NCBI RefSeq assembly: GCF_002803845.1
Contig: NZ_CP024985.1
Coordinates: 6,583,501 to 6,647,500, forward strand
Length of the DNA stretch: 64,000 bases
Direction of reading: 5' to 3'
Source of the DNA: Streptomyces lavendulae subsp. lavendulae
GTDB lineage: Bacteria > Actinomycetota > Actinomycetes > Streptomycetales > Streptomycetaceae
Shown: positions 7,529 through 16,489 of the stretch, one piece after another
How the letters are laid out: every line of letters begins with the position of its first letter
Numbering within the stretch: position 1 is the stretch's first letter
The notes under the pieces: model-generated
What the model saw: the letters and a program-made list of their open reading frames with translations, nothing else
Database searches by the model: none
Told to the model about the DNA's origin: nothing
Position numbers and translations under genes: made by a program

Positions 7529-8227
7529 ATCAGCACCGAGCCCCGCATCAACGACCGGATTCGCGTTCCCGAGGTACGACTCGTCGGTCCCAGCGGCGAG
7601 CAGGTCGGCATCGTGCCGCTTGCCAAGGCGCTTGAGCTGGCGCAGGAGTACGACCTCGACCTGGTCGAGGTCGCGGCGTCCGCACGCCCGCCGGTCTGCA
7701 AGCTCATGGACTACGGCAAGTTCAAGTACGAGTCGGCCATGAAGGCCCGTGAGGCGCGCAAGAACCAGGCGCACACGGTCATCAAGGAAATGAAGCTCCG
7801 GCCGAAGATCGACCCGCACGACTATGACACCAAGAAGGGTCACGTCGTTCGGTTCCTCAAGCAGGGCGACAAGGTCAAGATCACGATCATGTTCCGTGGT
7901 CGCGAGCAGTCGCGACCGGAGCTCGGCTACCGCCTGCTCCAGCGCCTCGCTTCGGACGTCGAGGACCTCGGGTTCATCGAGTCGAACCCGAAGCAGGACG
8001 GCCGCAACATGATCATGGTCCTCGGTCCGCACAAGAAGAAGACCGAGGCGATGGCCGAAGCCCGCGAGGCGCAGGCCGCCCGCAAGGCCGAGCGCCAGGG
8101 TGTCGCCGCCACCGACGAGGAGGCTCCTTCCGAGGAGGCCGCCCCGGTCGAGGCGGAGACCACCGAGGCCGCTGAGGCCGCTGAGGTCACCGAGGCCGCC
8201 GCCGACGAGGCGAACGCCGAGGCCTGA
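7529..8227 (+). CDS. infC: Translation initiation factor IF-3
   Basis: 232 residues. The start is taken as the AUC codon at 7529, placed 5 nt after an excellent GAGGAGG (7518-7524) and giving the usual IF-3 N-terminus (STEPRINDRIRVPEVRLVG). An ATG at 7475 lies in frame but has no ribosome site and adds 18 non-family residues. Non-AUG starts such as AUU or AUC are the known basis of IF-3 autoregulation. The N-domain, lysine-rich linker and C-domain (GKFKYE, KEMKLRPKID, FRGRE) are followed by a Glu/Ala-rich tail of about 45 residues typical of Streptomyces IF-3. It binds the 30S subunit and controls start-codon selection. Confidence 0.95.
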   Translation: MSTEPRINDRIRVPEVRLVGPSGEQVGIVPLAKALELAQEYDLDLVEVAASARPPVCKLMDYGKFKYESAMKAREARKNQAHTVIKEMKLRPKIDPHDYDTKKGHVVRFLKQGDKVKITIMFRGREQSRPELGYRLLQRLASDVEDLGFIESNPKQDGRNMIMVLGPHKKKTEAMAEAREAQAARKAERQGVAATDEEAPSEEAAPVEAETTEAAEAAEVTEAAADEANAEA

Positions 8228-8266
8228 TTCCGGGGCAGCCCGTCTCGGATCACCGACACAACATGA

Positions 8267-8304
8267 CGCTCCCGCCAGCCGGCCCCCAGGGGCCGGTGGG
8301 AGCG
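8267..8304 (+). other. Large hairpin in the infC-rpmI intercistron
   Basis: CGCTCCC (8267-8273) pairs with GGGAGCG (8298-8304), enclosing a CCGGCCCC/GGGGCCGG inner stem. It sits 26 nt before rpmI and could be a processing or partial-termination signal, or a ribosomal-protein binding site; none of these is shown. Confidence 0.5.
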
Positions 8305-8329
8305 CCACCGACGAGGAGATAACGGCGCC

Positions 8330-8524
8330 ATGCCGAAGAACAAGACGCACAGCGGTACCAAGAAGCGCTTCAAGGTCACCGGCTCCGGCAAGGTGCTCCG
8401 CGAGCGCGCCGGCAAGCGCCACCTGCTCGAGCACAAGTCGTCCCGTGTCACCCGTCGCCTCACCGGCAACGCGGAGATGGCCCCCGGCGACGCCGCGAAG
8501 ATCAAGAAGCTTCTCGGCATCTGA
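8330..8524 (+). CDS. rpmI: 50S ribosomal protein L35
   Basis: 64 residues, full length for bL35, with the family pattern MPKNKTHSGTKKRFKVTGSG and the basic middle region. ATG 8330 follows a GAGGAGAT ribosome site. It is the second gene of infC-rpmI-rplT, and its product joins the 50S subunit. The lower G+C third-base choice and strongly biased codons are those expected for a highly expressed gene. Confidence 0.97.
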   Translation: MPKNKTHSGTKKRFKVTGSGKVLRERAGKRHLLEHKSSRVTRRLTGNAEMAPGDAAKIKKLLGI

Positions 8525-8530
8525 CGCCCT

Positions 8531-8552
8531 CCGCTCCCCCCGTCGGGAGCGG
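8531..8552 (+). other. Hairpin between rpmI and rplT
   Basis: CCGCTCCC (8531-8538) pairs with GGGAGCGG (8545-8552) just after the rpmI stop. It may stabilise the upstream message or reduce read-through into rplT. Confidence 0.45.
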
Positions 8553-8629
8553 ACGGACGTCAAGACCGGGACCCCATCGAATTCGGGCCGTGTGAAGTCA
8601 TCCACGGCCCCGCTACAAGGAGTTAAAAA

Positions 8630-9016
8630 GTGGCACGCGTCAAGCGGGCAGTAAACGCCCACAAGAAGCGCCGGGCGATCCTCGAGGCGGCCTCCGGCTA
8701 CCGCGGTCAGCGTTCGCGCCTGTACCGCAAGGCCAAGGAGCAGGTCACCCACTCGCTGGTCTACAACTTCAACGACCGCAAGAAGCGCAAGGGCGACTTC
8801 CGTCAGCTGTGGATCCAGCGCATCAACGCCGCTGCCCGCCAGAACGGCATGACGTACAACCGCCTCATCCAGGGTCTGAAGGCCGCCAACATCGAGGTGG
8901 ACCGCAAGATCCTCGCGGAGCTGGCCGTCAACGACGCCAACGCCTTCGCCGCGCTCGTCGAGGTTGCCCAGAAGGCGCTTCCGGCCGACGTCAACGCCCC
9001 CAAGGCCGCTGCCTAA
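8630..9016 (+). CDS. rplT: 50S ribosomal protein L20
   Basis: 128 residues starting at GTG 8630, 7 nt after a strong AAGGAG. The family pattern MARVKRAVNAHKKRRAILE and the basic rRNA-binding N-terminal helices are clear, followed by the globular C-domain (INAAARQNGMTYNRLIQGL). bL20 is an early 50S assembly protein and in several bacteria it represses its own operon by binding the leader RNA; the structured infC leader upstream would be the obvious target here, though this is not shown. Last gene of the operon, closed by the hairpin at 9050-9084. Confidence 0.97.
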   Translation: MARVKRAVNAHKKRRAILEAASGYRGQRSRLYRKAKEQVTHSLVYNFNDRKKRKGDFRQLWIQRINAAARQNGMTYNRLIQGLKAANIEVDRKILAELAVNDANAFAALVEVAQKALPADVNAPKAAA

Positions 9017-9049
9017 GGGCTAGCCGGCCCGCTCCACGCGGCCGGCCCC

Positions 9050-9084
9050 CACGGACCCGCAGGCGATTCGCCTGCGGGTCCGTG
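9050..9084 (+). terminator. Terminator of the infC-rpmI-rplT operon
   Basis: A perfect 17-bp stem (9050-9066 with 9068-9084) is followed by TGCTTTCG. It ends 50 bp before the methyltransferase start. Confidence 0.8.
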
Positions 9085-9134
9085 TGCTTTCGCCCCGCCC
9101 GCCCCCGGAACCCCCAGAGAGAACCGCAGACACC

Positions 9135-9992
9135 ATGGGTTACCCCGACGAGCTGATCTCCCCCCGATCCCCGCGGGTGGCCGCCGCCAGGCGCCTGGCG
9201 CGGCGCAACTTCCGCACCAAGGAGCGCCGGTTCATCGCCGAGGGACCGCAGGCGGTCCGCGAGGCCGTCGAGCACCGTGGGTCCCAGGGCGCGACCCTGA
9301 TCGAGCTGTTCGCCACGGTCGAGGCCGCCGAGCGCTACGCGGACATCGTCGAGGCCGCCCTGCTGGCCGGCGCGCGCGTGCACTACGCCTCCGACGAGGT
9401 GCTGGCCGAGGTCTCGCAGACGGTCACCCCGCAGGGCCTGGTGGGTGTCTGCCACTTCCTCGACTCCCCCTTCGAGGAGATCCTCAAGGCGCGCCCCCGC
9501 CTGGTGGCCGTCCTCGCGCACGTCCGCGACCCCGGCAACGCCGGCACGGTGCTGCGCTGCGCGGACGCCGCGGGCGCCGACGCGGTGGTGCTGACCGACG
9601 CCTCCGTCGACCTGTACAACCCGAAGTCCGTACGGGCCTCCGTGGGCTCCCTCTTCCACCTCCCGGTGGCCGTCGGCGTCCCGGTGGAGCAGGCGGTGGA
9701 GGGGCTGCGGGCGGCGGGCGTACGGATCCTCGCGGCCGACGGGGCCGGTACGGACGACCTCGACTCCGAGCTGGACGCGGGCACCATGGGCACCCCCTCG
9801 GCCTGGGTCTTCGGCAACGAGGCCTGGGGCCTGCCCGAGGAGACGCGGGCGCTCGCGGACGCCGTCGTACGGGTCCCGATCCACGGCAAGGCGGAGAGCC
9901 TGAACCTCGCGACGGCCGCCGCCGTGTGCCTGTACGCGTCCGCGCGTGCACAGCGGGCGCCCGGAGGGTGCCGCTCCGTGACCCCCAGCTAG
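9135..9992 (+). CDS. TrmH/SpoU family RNA 2'-O-methyltransferase
   Basis: 285 residues from ATG 9135; the frame opens earlier at 9084 but that would fall inside the rplT terminator. An N-terminal RNA-substrate-binding domain precedes the SPOUT catalytic domain with motif 1 (RDPGNAGTVLRCADAAGAD), motif 2 (FGNEAWGLPEE) and motif 3 (VPIHGKAESLNLATAAAV), which together form the trefoil-knot SAM site. The product should 2'-O-methylate a ribose in rRNA or tRNA. Its steady position after rplT suggests 23S rRNA as substrate; the exact nucleotide cannot be read from sequence. A second paralogue is at 54805-55620. Confidence 0.88.
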   Translation: MGYPDELISPRSPRVAAARRLARRNFRTKERRFIAEGPQAVREAVEHRGSQGATLIELFATVEAAERYADIVEAALLAGARVHYASDEVLAEVSQTVTPQGLVGVCHFLDSPFEEILKARPRLVAVLAHVRDPGNAGTVLRCADAAGADAVVLTDASVDLYNPKSVRASVGSLFHLPVAVGVPVEQAVEGLRAAGVRILAADGAGTDDLDSELDAGTMGTPSAWVFGNEAWGLPEETRALADAVVRVPIHGKAESLNLATAAAVCLYASARAQRAPGGCRSVTPS

Positions 9993-10048
9993 TAGTGTGG
10001 CCGCCCGGGGGGCCCACTGCGCTACTCGGAGATGTGGGGTACGGGGAA

Positions 10049-11500
10049 ATGACCGTCGGTACGAACAGCTCGCCGGAGGCCGCGGGCGCGGCCGAGGAGC
10101 GGCTGCGGGACGCCCCCGGGCCCGCGGGATCCGCACCCGCCGGCGACACCCTCCGCGGCGTACCGCCCCAGGCGGCCTCCCGGGCTTCCGCCGCCCCCTC
10201 GGCCCGCACACCCGGCCCGTCCCACGGCCCGGGCCCGTCGGCCGTCACCACAGGCCCGTCGCCCGTCCCCGGCGGCTCCGCCCCGGGCGGCCCGACCGCC
10301 GCAAGCGCCACCACCGGCCCGTCGCCCGTCCCCGGTGGCCCCGCCCCGGACGGCTCCGCCCCGGACGGCTCCGCCCCGGACGGCTCCGCCCCGGACGGCT
10401 CCGCCCCGGGATCCCCGTTCGCCGGGCCGGGGCCCCTCGGCGATGCCCCCGCGGGGAACGGGTTCGGGATGGACCCCGATGAGTTGCCCGACGGGCTCGT
10501 CGTCGCCGACCACGCCGGGCGGGTGATCTGTTTCAACCGGGCCGCCGCCCGGATGACCGCCACCGACCCCGGGCAGGCCCTCGGCGCCCGCATCGACCGC
10601 GCGCTGCCGCTCGAAGACCTCGAAGGCCGCCGCTGGTGGGCCCTGACCGACCCCTACGGCGGCCTCGCCACCCGCCGCGGCCAGCCCGAGCGCAACCTGC
10701 TCCTGCCCGGCGGCCGCGAGGTGCTCGTCTCCGCCCACTACGTCCGCAGCCACCCCACCGGCCCGCTGTGCCGCCTCGTGGTCACCCTGCGCGGCACCGA
10801 GGCCCGCCGCCGCACCGAACGCAGCCACGCCGAGCTGATCGCCACCGTCGCGCACGAGCTCCGCTCCCCGCTGACCTCGGTGAAGGGCTTCACGGCGACC
10901 CTGCTGGCCAAGTGGGAGCGGTTCACCGACGACCAGAAGCGGCTGATGCTGGAGACCGTCGACGCCGACGCCAACCGCGTCACCCGGCTGATCGCCGAGC
11001 TGCTCGACATCTCCCGCATCGACTCCGGCCGCCTGGAGGTGCGCCGCCAGCCGGTCGACCTCGCCGCCGCCGTCGGCCGCCACGTCCAGGCGCTCACCGC
11101 GAACGGCCAGGCCCCCGAACGGTTCCTCGTACGCGTCAGCCGCCCGCTGCCCGACTGCTGGGCCGACCCGGACAAGATCGACCAGATCCTCGGCAACCTC
11201 CTCGAAAATGCGGTGCGCCACGGTGACGGAACGGTCACCATCGACGTGGCGCCGCACGAGAAGGGAACCGCCGTCACCGTGACCGACGAAGGCCCCGGGA
11301 TCCCCGAGGAATCGATGGGCCGCGTCTTCACCCGCTTCTGGCGGGGGAGCAAGCGCGGCGGCACCGGCCTGGGCCTGTACATCGTCAAGGGCATCGTGGA
11401 GGCCCACGGCGGCACGATCACCGTCGGCCGCGGCCCCGGCGGCGGGGCCGAGTTCCGATTTATCCTGCCCGTGAGCGCACCGGCCTACCTCACGCAGTAA
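10049..11500 (+). CDS. PAS-domain sensor histidine kinase
   Basis: 483 residues from ATG 10049. The first 140 residues are disordered and rich in Pro, Ala, Gly and Ser, and contain four identical DGSAP units. A PAS domain follows (about 150-255, ELPDGLVVADHAGRVICFN), then HisKA with phospho-acceptor His269 (VAHELRSPLTSVKGF) and a HATPase_c domain with N (NLLENAVRHGD), G1 (DEGPGIPEE), F and G2 (GGTGLGLYIVKGIVEAHGG) boxes. No membrane segment is seen, so the kinase is probably cytosolic and senses through PAS. No response regulator is adjacent, so it is an orphan. It lies between the rplT and pheST units. Confidence 0.88.
   Translation: MTVGTNSSPEAAGAAEERLRDAPGPAGSAPAGDTLRGVPPQAASRASAAPSARTPGPSHGPGPSAVTTGPSPVPGGSAPGGPTAASATTGPSPVPGGPAPDGSAPDGSAPDGSAPDGSAPGSPFAGPGPLGDAPAGNGFGMDPDELPDGLVVADHAGRVICFNRAAARMTATDPGQALGARIDRALPLEDLEGRRWWALTDPYGGLATRRGQPERNLLLPGGREVLVSAHYVRSHPTGPLCRLVVTLRGTEARRRTERSHAELIATVAHELRSPLTSVKGFTATLLAKWERFTDDQKRLMLETVDADANRVTRLIAELLDISRIDSGRLEVRRQPVDLAAAVGRHVQALTANGQAPERFLVRVSRPLPDCWADPDKIDQILGNLLENAVRHGDGTVTIDVAPHEKGTAVTVTDEGPGIPEESMGRVFTRFWRGSKRGGTGLGLYIVKGIVEAHGGTITVGRGPGGGAEFRFILPVSAPAYLTQ
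10349..10408 (+). repeat. Four perfect 15-bp tandem repeats in the kinase gene
   Basis: GACGGCTCCGCCCCG occurs four times in a row and encodes DGSAP each time. A longer direct repeat (GGCCCGTCGCCCGTCCCCGG, starting near 10252 and 10315) precedes it. The whole block encodes the disordered N-terminus. Confidence 0.85.
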
Positions 11501-11555
11501 CCCTGCGGAGCGTCTCGCCAGGCGGCCCACGGGCTCCTCCACCCCCGACGGCCCT

Positions 11556-11561
11556 TAGAAT
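11556..11561 (+). promoter_or_regulatory. Candidate -10 element for pheST
   Basis: TAGAAT lies about 90 bp before pheS in an otherwise gene-free stretch; no clear -35 is seen. I saw no T-box or Phe-rich leader peptide. Confidence 0.35.
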
Positions 11562-11651
11562 CGTCCTTTGGCACCTTTGTGTCTCTGTGTCGATCGGTCT
11601 GATCGTGCCGTACGGGGACCCACCAGCCAGCCATCGGAAGTACGGGAAGAG

Positions 11652-12779
11652 ATGTCGGCACCGAACAAGTCGTACGACCCTGTCGAGGTCGAGGCACTGA
11701 AACCGGAAGAGATCGAGCGCATGCGGGACGAGGCGCTCGCCGCCTTCGCGTCCGCCGGCGACCTCGACGAGCTCCGCGAGGCGAAGACCGCGCACATGGG
11801 CGACCGCTCGCCCCTGGCGCTCGCCAACCGGGAGATCGGCGCCCTGCCGCCCCAGGCCAAGGCCGAGGCGGGCAAGCGCGTCGGACAGGCCCGCGGCGCC
11901 GTGAACAAGGCCTTCGGGGCCCGCACCGTGGCGCTCGAAGCCGAGCGCGACGAGCGGGTGCTGGTCGAGGAGGCGGTGGACGTCACGCTGCCCTACGACC
12001 GCGTGCCCGCCGGCGCCCGCCACCCCCTGACCACGCTGATGGACCGCATCGCGGACATCTTCGTGGCCATGGGCTACGAGGTCGCGGAAGGCCCCGAGGT
12101 CGAGGCGGAGTGGTTCAACTTCGACGCCCTCAACTTCACGCCCGACCACCCGGCGCGCCAGATGCAGGACACGTTCTTCGTCCAGGGGCCCGAGGGCACC
12201 GAGGGCGACGAGTCCGGCGTCGTGCTGCGCACCCACACCTCCCCGGTGCAGGCGCGCTCGCTGCTGGAGCGCAAGCCCCCCGTCTACATCGTCTGCCCGG
12301 GGCGGGTCTACCGCACCGACGAGCTCGACGCGACGCACACGCCCGTCTTCCACCAGGTCGAGCTGCTCGCCGTGGACGAGGGCCTGACCATGGCGGACCT
12401 CAAGGGCACCATGGACCACATGGTCCAGGAGCTGTTCGGCGAGGGCACCACCACGCGCCTGCGCCCGCACTTCTTCCCCTTCACCGAGCCGTCCGCCGAG
12501 ATGGACATGCAGTGCTACGTGTGCCGCGGCGCCTCGGTGGGCAACCCCGACCGCCCCTGCCGCACCTGCTCCAGCGAGGGCTGGATCGAGCTCGGCGGCT
12601 GCGGCATGGTCAACCCCAAGGTGCTGACCGCCTGCGGTGTGGACCCGGAGAAGTACAGCGGGTTCGCCTTCGGCTTCGGCATCGAGCGGATGCTGATGTT
12701 CCGTCACAACGTTGAAGACATGCGAGACATGGTCGAGGGTGACGTTCGTTTCACCCGGCCCTTCGGGATGGAGATCTGA
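11652..12779 (+). CDS. pheS: Phenylalanine-tRNA ligase alpha subunit
   Basis: 375 residues from ATG 11652, with GGGAAGAG just upstream. An N-terminal tRNA-binding coiled-coil region is followed by the class II aminoacyl-tRNA synthetase core: motif 1 region (HPLTTLMDRIADIFVAMGYEV), motif 2 (FHQVELLAVDEG) and motif 3 (GFAFGFGIERMLM). As the alpha subunit of the alpha2-beta2 enzyme it carries the Phe-activating and aminoacylation site. The stop overlaps the pheT start by one base (TGATG, 12777-12781), ensuring coupled translation. Confidence 0.97.
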   Translation: MSAPNKSYDPVEVEALKPEEIERMRDEALAAFASAGDLDELREAKTAHMGDRSPLALANREIGALPPQAKAEAGKRVGQARGAVNKAFGARTVALEAERDERVLVEEAVDVTLPYDRVPAGARHPLTTLMDRIADIFVAMGYEVAEGPEVEAEWFNFDALNFTPDHPARQMQDTFFVQGPEGTEGDESGVVLRTHTSPVQARSLLERKPPVYIVCPGRVYRTDELDATHTPVFHQVELLAVDEGLTMADLKGTMDHMVQELFGEGTTTRLRPHFFPFTEPSAEMDMQCYVCRGASVGNPDRPCRTCSSEGWIELGGCGMVNPKVLTACGVDPEKYSGFAFGFGIERMLMFRHNVEDMRDMVEGDVRFTRPFGMEI

Positions 12780-15307
12780 TGCGGGTCCCGCTTTCGTGGC
12801 TGCGGGAGTACGTCGACCTCCCCGCAGGTGAGACCGGCCGTGACGTGGCGGCCAAGCTCGTCGACGCCGGCCTGGAGGTCGAGACCGTCGAGCAGCTCGG
12901 CGCCGGGCTCAAGGGTCCGCTCGTCGTCGGCCAGGTGCTGACCATCGAGGAGCTGGAGGGCTTCCGCAAGCCGATCCGCTTCTGCACGGTCGACGTCGGC
13001 GCCGCCAACGGCACCGGCGAGCCGCAGGAGATCGTCTGCGGCGCCCGGAACTTCTCCGTCGGCGACAAGGTCGTCGTGGTCCTGCCCGGCGCCGTCCTGC
13101 CCGGGGACTTCGCGATCGCCTCGCGCAAGACCTACGGCCGCACCTCGCACGGCATGATCTGCTCCGGCGACGAGCTGGGCATGGGCGACGACGGCACGCA
13201 CGGCATCATCGTGCTGCCGCCGGAGCACGAGGTCGGCACCGACGCGATCGAGCTGCTCCAGCTCGTCGACGAGGTCCTCGACATCGACATCACCCCGGAC
13301 CGCGGCTACTGCATGTCCATGCGCGGCGTGGCCCGCGAGGCCGCCACCGCCTACGGCCTGCCGCTGCGCGACCCGGCGCTGCTCGACGTGCCCGCGCCGA
13401 ACTCGTACGGCTACCTGGTCAAGATCGACGACCCGGCCGGCTGCGACCGTTTCACCGCCCGCACCGTGACCGGCCTCGACCCCGAGGCCCGGTCCCCGAT
13501 CTGGCTCACGCGCCGCCTCCAGAAGGCGGGCATGCGCCCGATCTCGCTCGCCGTCGACGTCACCAACTACGTGATGCTCGAACTCGGCCAGCCGCTGCAC
13601 GCCTACGACCGCTCGCGCCTCGACGGCGCCATCGGTGTCCGGCGTGCCGAGCAGGGCGAGAAGTTCACCACCCTCGACGGGGTCAAGCGCACGCTCGACG
13701 CCGAGGACCTGGTGATCACCGACAACAGCGGCCCCATCGGGCTCGCCGGTGTCATGGGCGGCGCCAACACCGAGATCGCCGACTCCGTCACCGACCCGGA
13801 GACGGGCACCGTCACCGGCACCACCGACGTGGTCGTCGAGGCCGCGCACTTCGACTCCGTGTCGATCTCGCGCACCGCACGCCGCCTGAAGCTCTCCTCC
13901 GAGGCCTCCAAGCGCTTCGAGCGGGGCGTCGACCCGCAGGCCGCCGCCGCGGCCGCGCAGCGGACCGTCGACCTGCTCGTGCTGCTCGCGGGCGGCACCG
14001 CCGAGGCCGGGGTCACCGAGCTGACCGCCCCGGGCGCACCGCGCTCCATCGCGATGCGCGCCGACCACCCGGACCGGGTCGCGGGCATGGACTACGGCCG
14101 CGAGACCGTCGTGCGCCGCCTCCAGGAGGTCGGCTGCGACGTCTACGGCCAGGACGAGCTCGTCGTGACCGTCCCCTCGTGGCGTCCCGACCTCGCCGAG
14201 CCCAACGACCTCGCCGAGGAGGTCATCCGCCTGGAGGGCTACGGGAACCTCCCCTCCACCCTCCCGCAGGTGCCCTCCGGCCGCGGCCTGACCGCCCGGC
14301 AGCAGCTGCACCGCCGGGCCGGCCGCGCGCTGGCCGGCTCCGGCTACGTCGAGGCGCTGAGCTACCCGTTCCTCGGCGAGGCCGTCCTCGACCAGCTCCA
14401 GCTGCCGGCGGACGACGCCGCCCGCCGGGTCGTCAAGCTGGTCAACCCGATCTCCGACGAGGAGCCGGCGCTGCGCACCACGCTGCTGCCGGGTCTGCTC
14501 GGCGCGCTGCGCCGCAACGACAGCCGGGGCAGCCACGACCTCGCGCTCTTCGAGACGGGCTCGGTCTTCCTCGCCGGGGACCGGCCGGGCGTCGCCGTGC
14601 GCCTGCCCGTGGACCGTCGTCCCACGGACGAGGAGATCGCCACCCTGAACGCGGCCCTGCCCGCGCAGCCGCGGCACGCCGCGGTCGTGCTGGCCGGGGC
14701 CCGCGAGCAGGCCGGCTGGTGGGGCAAGGGCCGTCCGGCGGACTGGGCCGACGCGGTCCAGGCCGCCCGCGCGCTGGCCGTGGAGGCCGGTGCCGAGCTG
14801 GTGGTACGCCAGGGCCAGTACGGCCCCTGGCACCCGGGCCGCTGCGCCGAGCTGGCCGTCGTCCTGAACGGCGTCGAGACGGTCATCGGCCACGCCGGTG
14901 AGCTGCACCCCCGCGTGGTCAAGGCGATGGGCCTGCCCGCCCGTACCAGCGCCATGGAGCTCGACCTGGACCGTCTCGCGGCGGCCGGCGGCGAGGCCCT
15001 CCAGGCGCCCCGGATCTCCTCCTTCCCGGTGGCGACCCAGGACGTGGCGCTGATCGTCGACGCGTCGGTCCCGGCGTCCGAGGTGGAGAGCGCCCTGCGC
15101 GAGGGGGCCGGCGAACTGCTGGAGTCCCTGCGGCTGTTCGACGTGTTCACCGGTGAGCAGGTGGGCGGGGGCAAGAAGTCCCTCGCGTACGCGCTGCGCT
15201 TCCGCGCGACCGACCGCACGCTGACCGCCGAGGAGTCCACGGCCGCGCGCGACGCGGCGGTGGCCCTGGCCGGCGAGCGCACCGGGGCGGTGCTGCGCGG
15301 CGCGTAG
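12779..15307 (+). CDS. pheT: Phenylalanine-tRNA ligase beta subunit
   Basis: 842 residues, usual length. Domain order: a tRNA-binding OB-fold (about 40-155), B3/B4 editing domain, B5 domain, the catalytic-like core, and the C-terminal FDX-ACB anticodon-binding domain (ISSFPVATQDVALIVDASV onward). The subunit binds tRNA-Phe and hydrolyses mischarged Tyr-tRNA. It begins at the A of the pheS stop codon. A perfect stem terminator follows at 15328-15365. Confidence 0.97.
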   Translation: MRVPLSWLREYVDLPAGETGRDVAAKLVDAGLEVETVEQLGAGLKGPLVVGQVLTIEELEGFRKPIRFCTVDVGAANGTGEPQEIVCGARNFSVGDKVVVVLPGAVLPGDFAIASRKTYGRTSHGMICSGDELGMGDDGTHGIIVLPPEHEVGTDAIELLQLVDEVLDIDITPDRGYCMSMRGVAREAATAYGLPLRDPALLDVPAPNSYGYLVKIDDPAGCDRFTARTVTGLDPEARSPIWLTRRLQKAGMRPISLAVDVTNYVMLELGQPLHAYDRSRLDGAIGVRRAEQGEKFTTLDGVKRTLDAEDLVITDNSGPIGLAGVMGGANTEIADSVTDPETGTVTGTTDVVVEAAHFDSVSISRTARRLKLSSEASKRFERGVDPQAAAAAAQRTVDLLVLLAGGTAEAGVTELTAPGAPRSIAMRADHPDRVAGMDYGRETVVRRLQEVGCDVYGQDELVVTVPSWRPDLAEPNDLAEEVIRLEGYGNLPSTLPQVPSGRGLTARQQLHRRAGRALAGSGYVEALSYPFLGEAVLDQLQLPADDAARRVVKLVNPISDEEPALRTTLLPGLLGALRRNDSRGSHDLALFETGSVFLAGDRPGVAVRLPVDRRPTDEEIATLNAALPAQPRHAAVVLAGAREQAGWWGKGRPADWADAVQAARALAVEAGAELVVRQGQYGPWHPGRCAELAVVLNGVETVIGHAGELHPRVVKAMGLPARTSAMELDLDRLAAAGGEALQAPRISSFPVATQDVALIVDASVPASEVESALREGAGELLESLRLFDVFTGEQVGGGKKSLAYALRFRATDRTLTAEESTAARDAAVALAGERTGAVLRGA

Positions 15308-15327
15308 CGCCCCGCCGCAGAACCCGC

Positions 15328-15365
15328 GTGAGGGGCCCTTCCGGATCACCGGAGGGGCCCCTCAC
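15328..15365 (+). terminator. Terminator of pheST
   Basis: An 11-bp outer stem (GTGAGGGGCCC, 15328-15338 with 15355-15365) and a 5-bp inner stem (TCCGG with CCGGA) follow 20 bp after the pheT stop. Confidence 0.8.
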
Positions 15366-15460
15366 TCATTAGGGTGAGAAGAACGGTGACGCGTGTCCGG
15401 TACGTCAGGAGGTCGACACAATCGTTCCGGCCGTCGAGCCGGAGGGGGAGGGTCCTACGG

Positions 15461-16489
15461 ATGATCACGCGCGAGATGCCCCGGGTGCGCCGGGTGTGCG
15501 TCCTCGCCCGGGGCGGCGCCCCGGCGCCCTGGGAGCCGCCGTCCTTCCCCGGGCGGCCGGGACCGAGCCTCACCACCTGCGCGGCCTTCCTGCTCCTCGC
15601 CACGGGCTGCGCGCTGCACGTGCGGCACGGGCTGGTGGCCGAGCTGCGCCGCTCGCGGGAGATCGCCGGGGCCACGCAGCGGGTCCTGCTGAGACCGCTG
15701 CCGGGGCGGGTGGACGGCCTGGCGGTCGCGGCGGCCCAGCTGTCGGCGAGCCGGGGCGCGGCCGTGGGCGGGGACCTGTACGAAGCGGTGACCACGGCGT
15801 ACGGGGTGCGGGTGGTGATCGGGGACGTACGGGGCCACGGTCTCGCGGCCCTCGGGGCGGCCGCCGCGGTGCTGGGCTCCTTCCGGGAGGCGGCCCACGA
15901 CGAGCCCGATCCGGCCGGGGTCCTGCGCCGGATGGAGCGCTCCCTGGAGCGGCACCTGCGCGAACGTGCCCGCGCCGAGCCCCCGTCGGCCCGCCCGCAA
16001 GGGCCGCGGTCCCCGGTGGCGGAGGAGTTCGTGACGGTGCTGCTGCTCCAGATCGCGGCGGACGGTTCGGTCCAGGCCCTGAACTGCGGCCACCCCTGGC
16101 CCTACCGCCTCGACCCGGCGCCCGCGTCCGTCCCGACGGGCCCGCAGGGCCCGCCGGCGCGCACGGTACGGCCGCTCGCGGGCGGCGAGACGCTGCCGCC
16201 GCTCGGGGTGCTGCCCCTGCCGCCGGACCTCAGATCCGTGCCCTGCGGGAAACTCGGCCCCGGCGAGGCCCTCGTGCTGTACACCGACGGCGCCGAGGAC
16301 GCCCGGGACCGCCGGGGCCGCTTCTTCCCGCTGCGGGGCGTCCTCGCACAGGCGCCGGCGCCCACGCCCGCGCGGCTGGTCGCGGGCGTGCACGCCGCAC
16401 TGCTGCGCCACACCAGGGGGCGCCTCACGGACGACGTGACCCTGCTGGTGCTCCGCAACGACCGGGGCGGCCGGGGCGGGCGCCCCTGA
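15461..16489 (+). CDS. SpoIIE-type PP2C phosphatase
   Basis: 342 residues from ATG 15461, with a GGAGGGGGAGGG stretch upstream; the frame opens at 15374, so the start is uncertain. One hydrophobic segment near residues 35-53 suggests membrane attachment. The SpoIIE/RsbU phosphatase domain shows GGDLYEA, VIGDVRGHGLAA and YTDGAEDARD, whose Asp residues bind the catalytic metal pair. Such proteins dephosphorylate Ser/Thr residues, often anti-anti-sigma factors in partner-switching modules. No anti-sigma or STAS gene is adjacent, so its target is unknown. Confidence 0.85.
   Translation: MITREMPRVRRVCVLARGGAPAPWEPPSFPGRPGPSLTTCAAFLLLATGCALHVRHGLVAELRRSREIAGATQRVLLRPLPGRVDGLAVAAAQLSASRGAAVGGDLYEAVTTAYGVRVVIGDVRGHGLAALGAAAAVLGSFREAAHDEPDPAGVLRRMERSLERHLRERARAEPPSARPQGPRSPVAEEFVTVLLLQIAADGSVQALNCGHPWPYRLDPAPASVPTGPQGPPARTVRPLAGGETLPPLGVLPLPPDLRSVPCGKLGPGEALVLYTDGAEDARDRRGRFFPLRGVLAQAPAPTPARLVAGVHAALLRHTRGRLTDDVTLLVLRNDRGGRGGRP

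Noticed and set aside
11501..11651. T-box or leader peptide before pheST
   Set aside because: No T-box sequence or Phe-rich ORF seen.
12704..15349. 881-residue minus-strand frame opposite pheT
   Set aside because: Shadow of pheT, with composition from the high-GC code and no domain.
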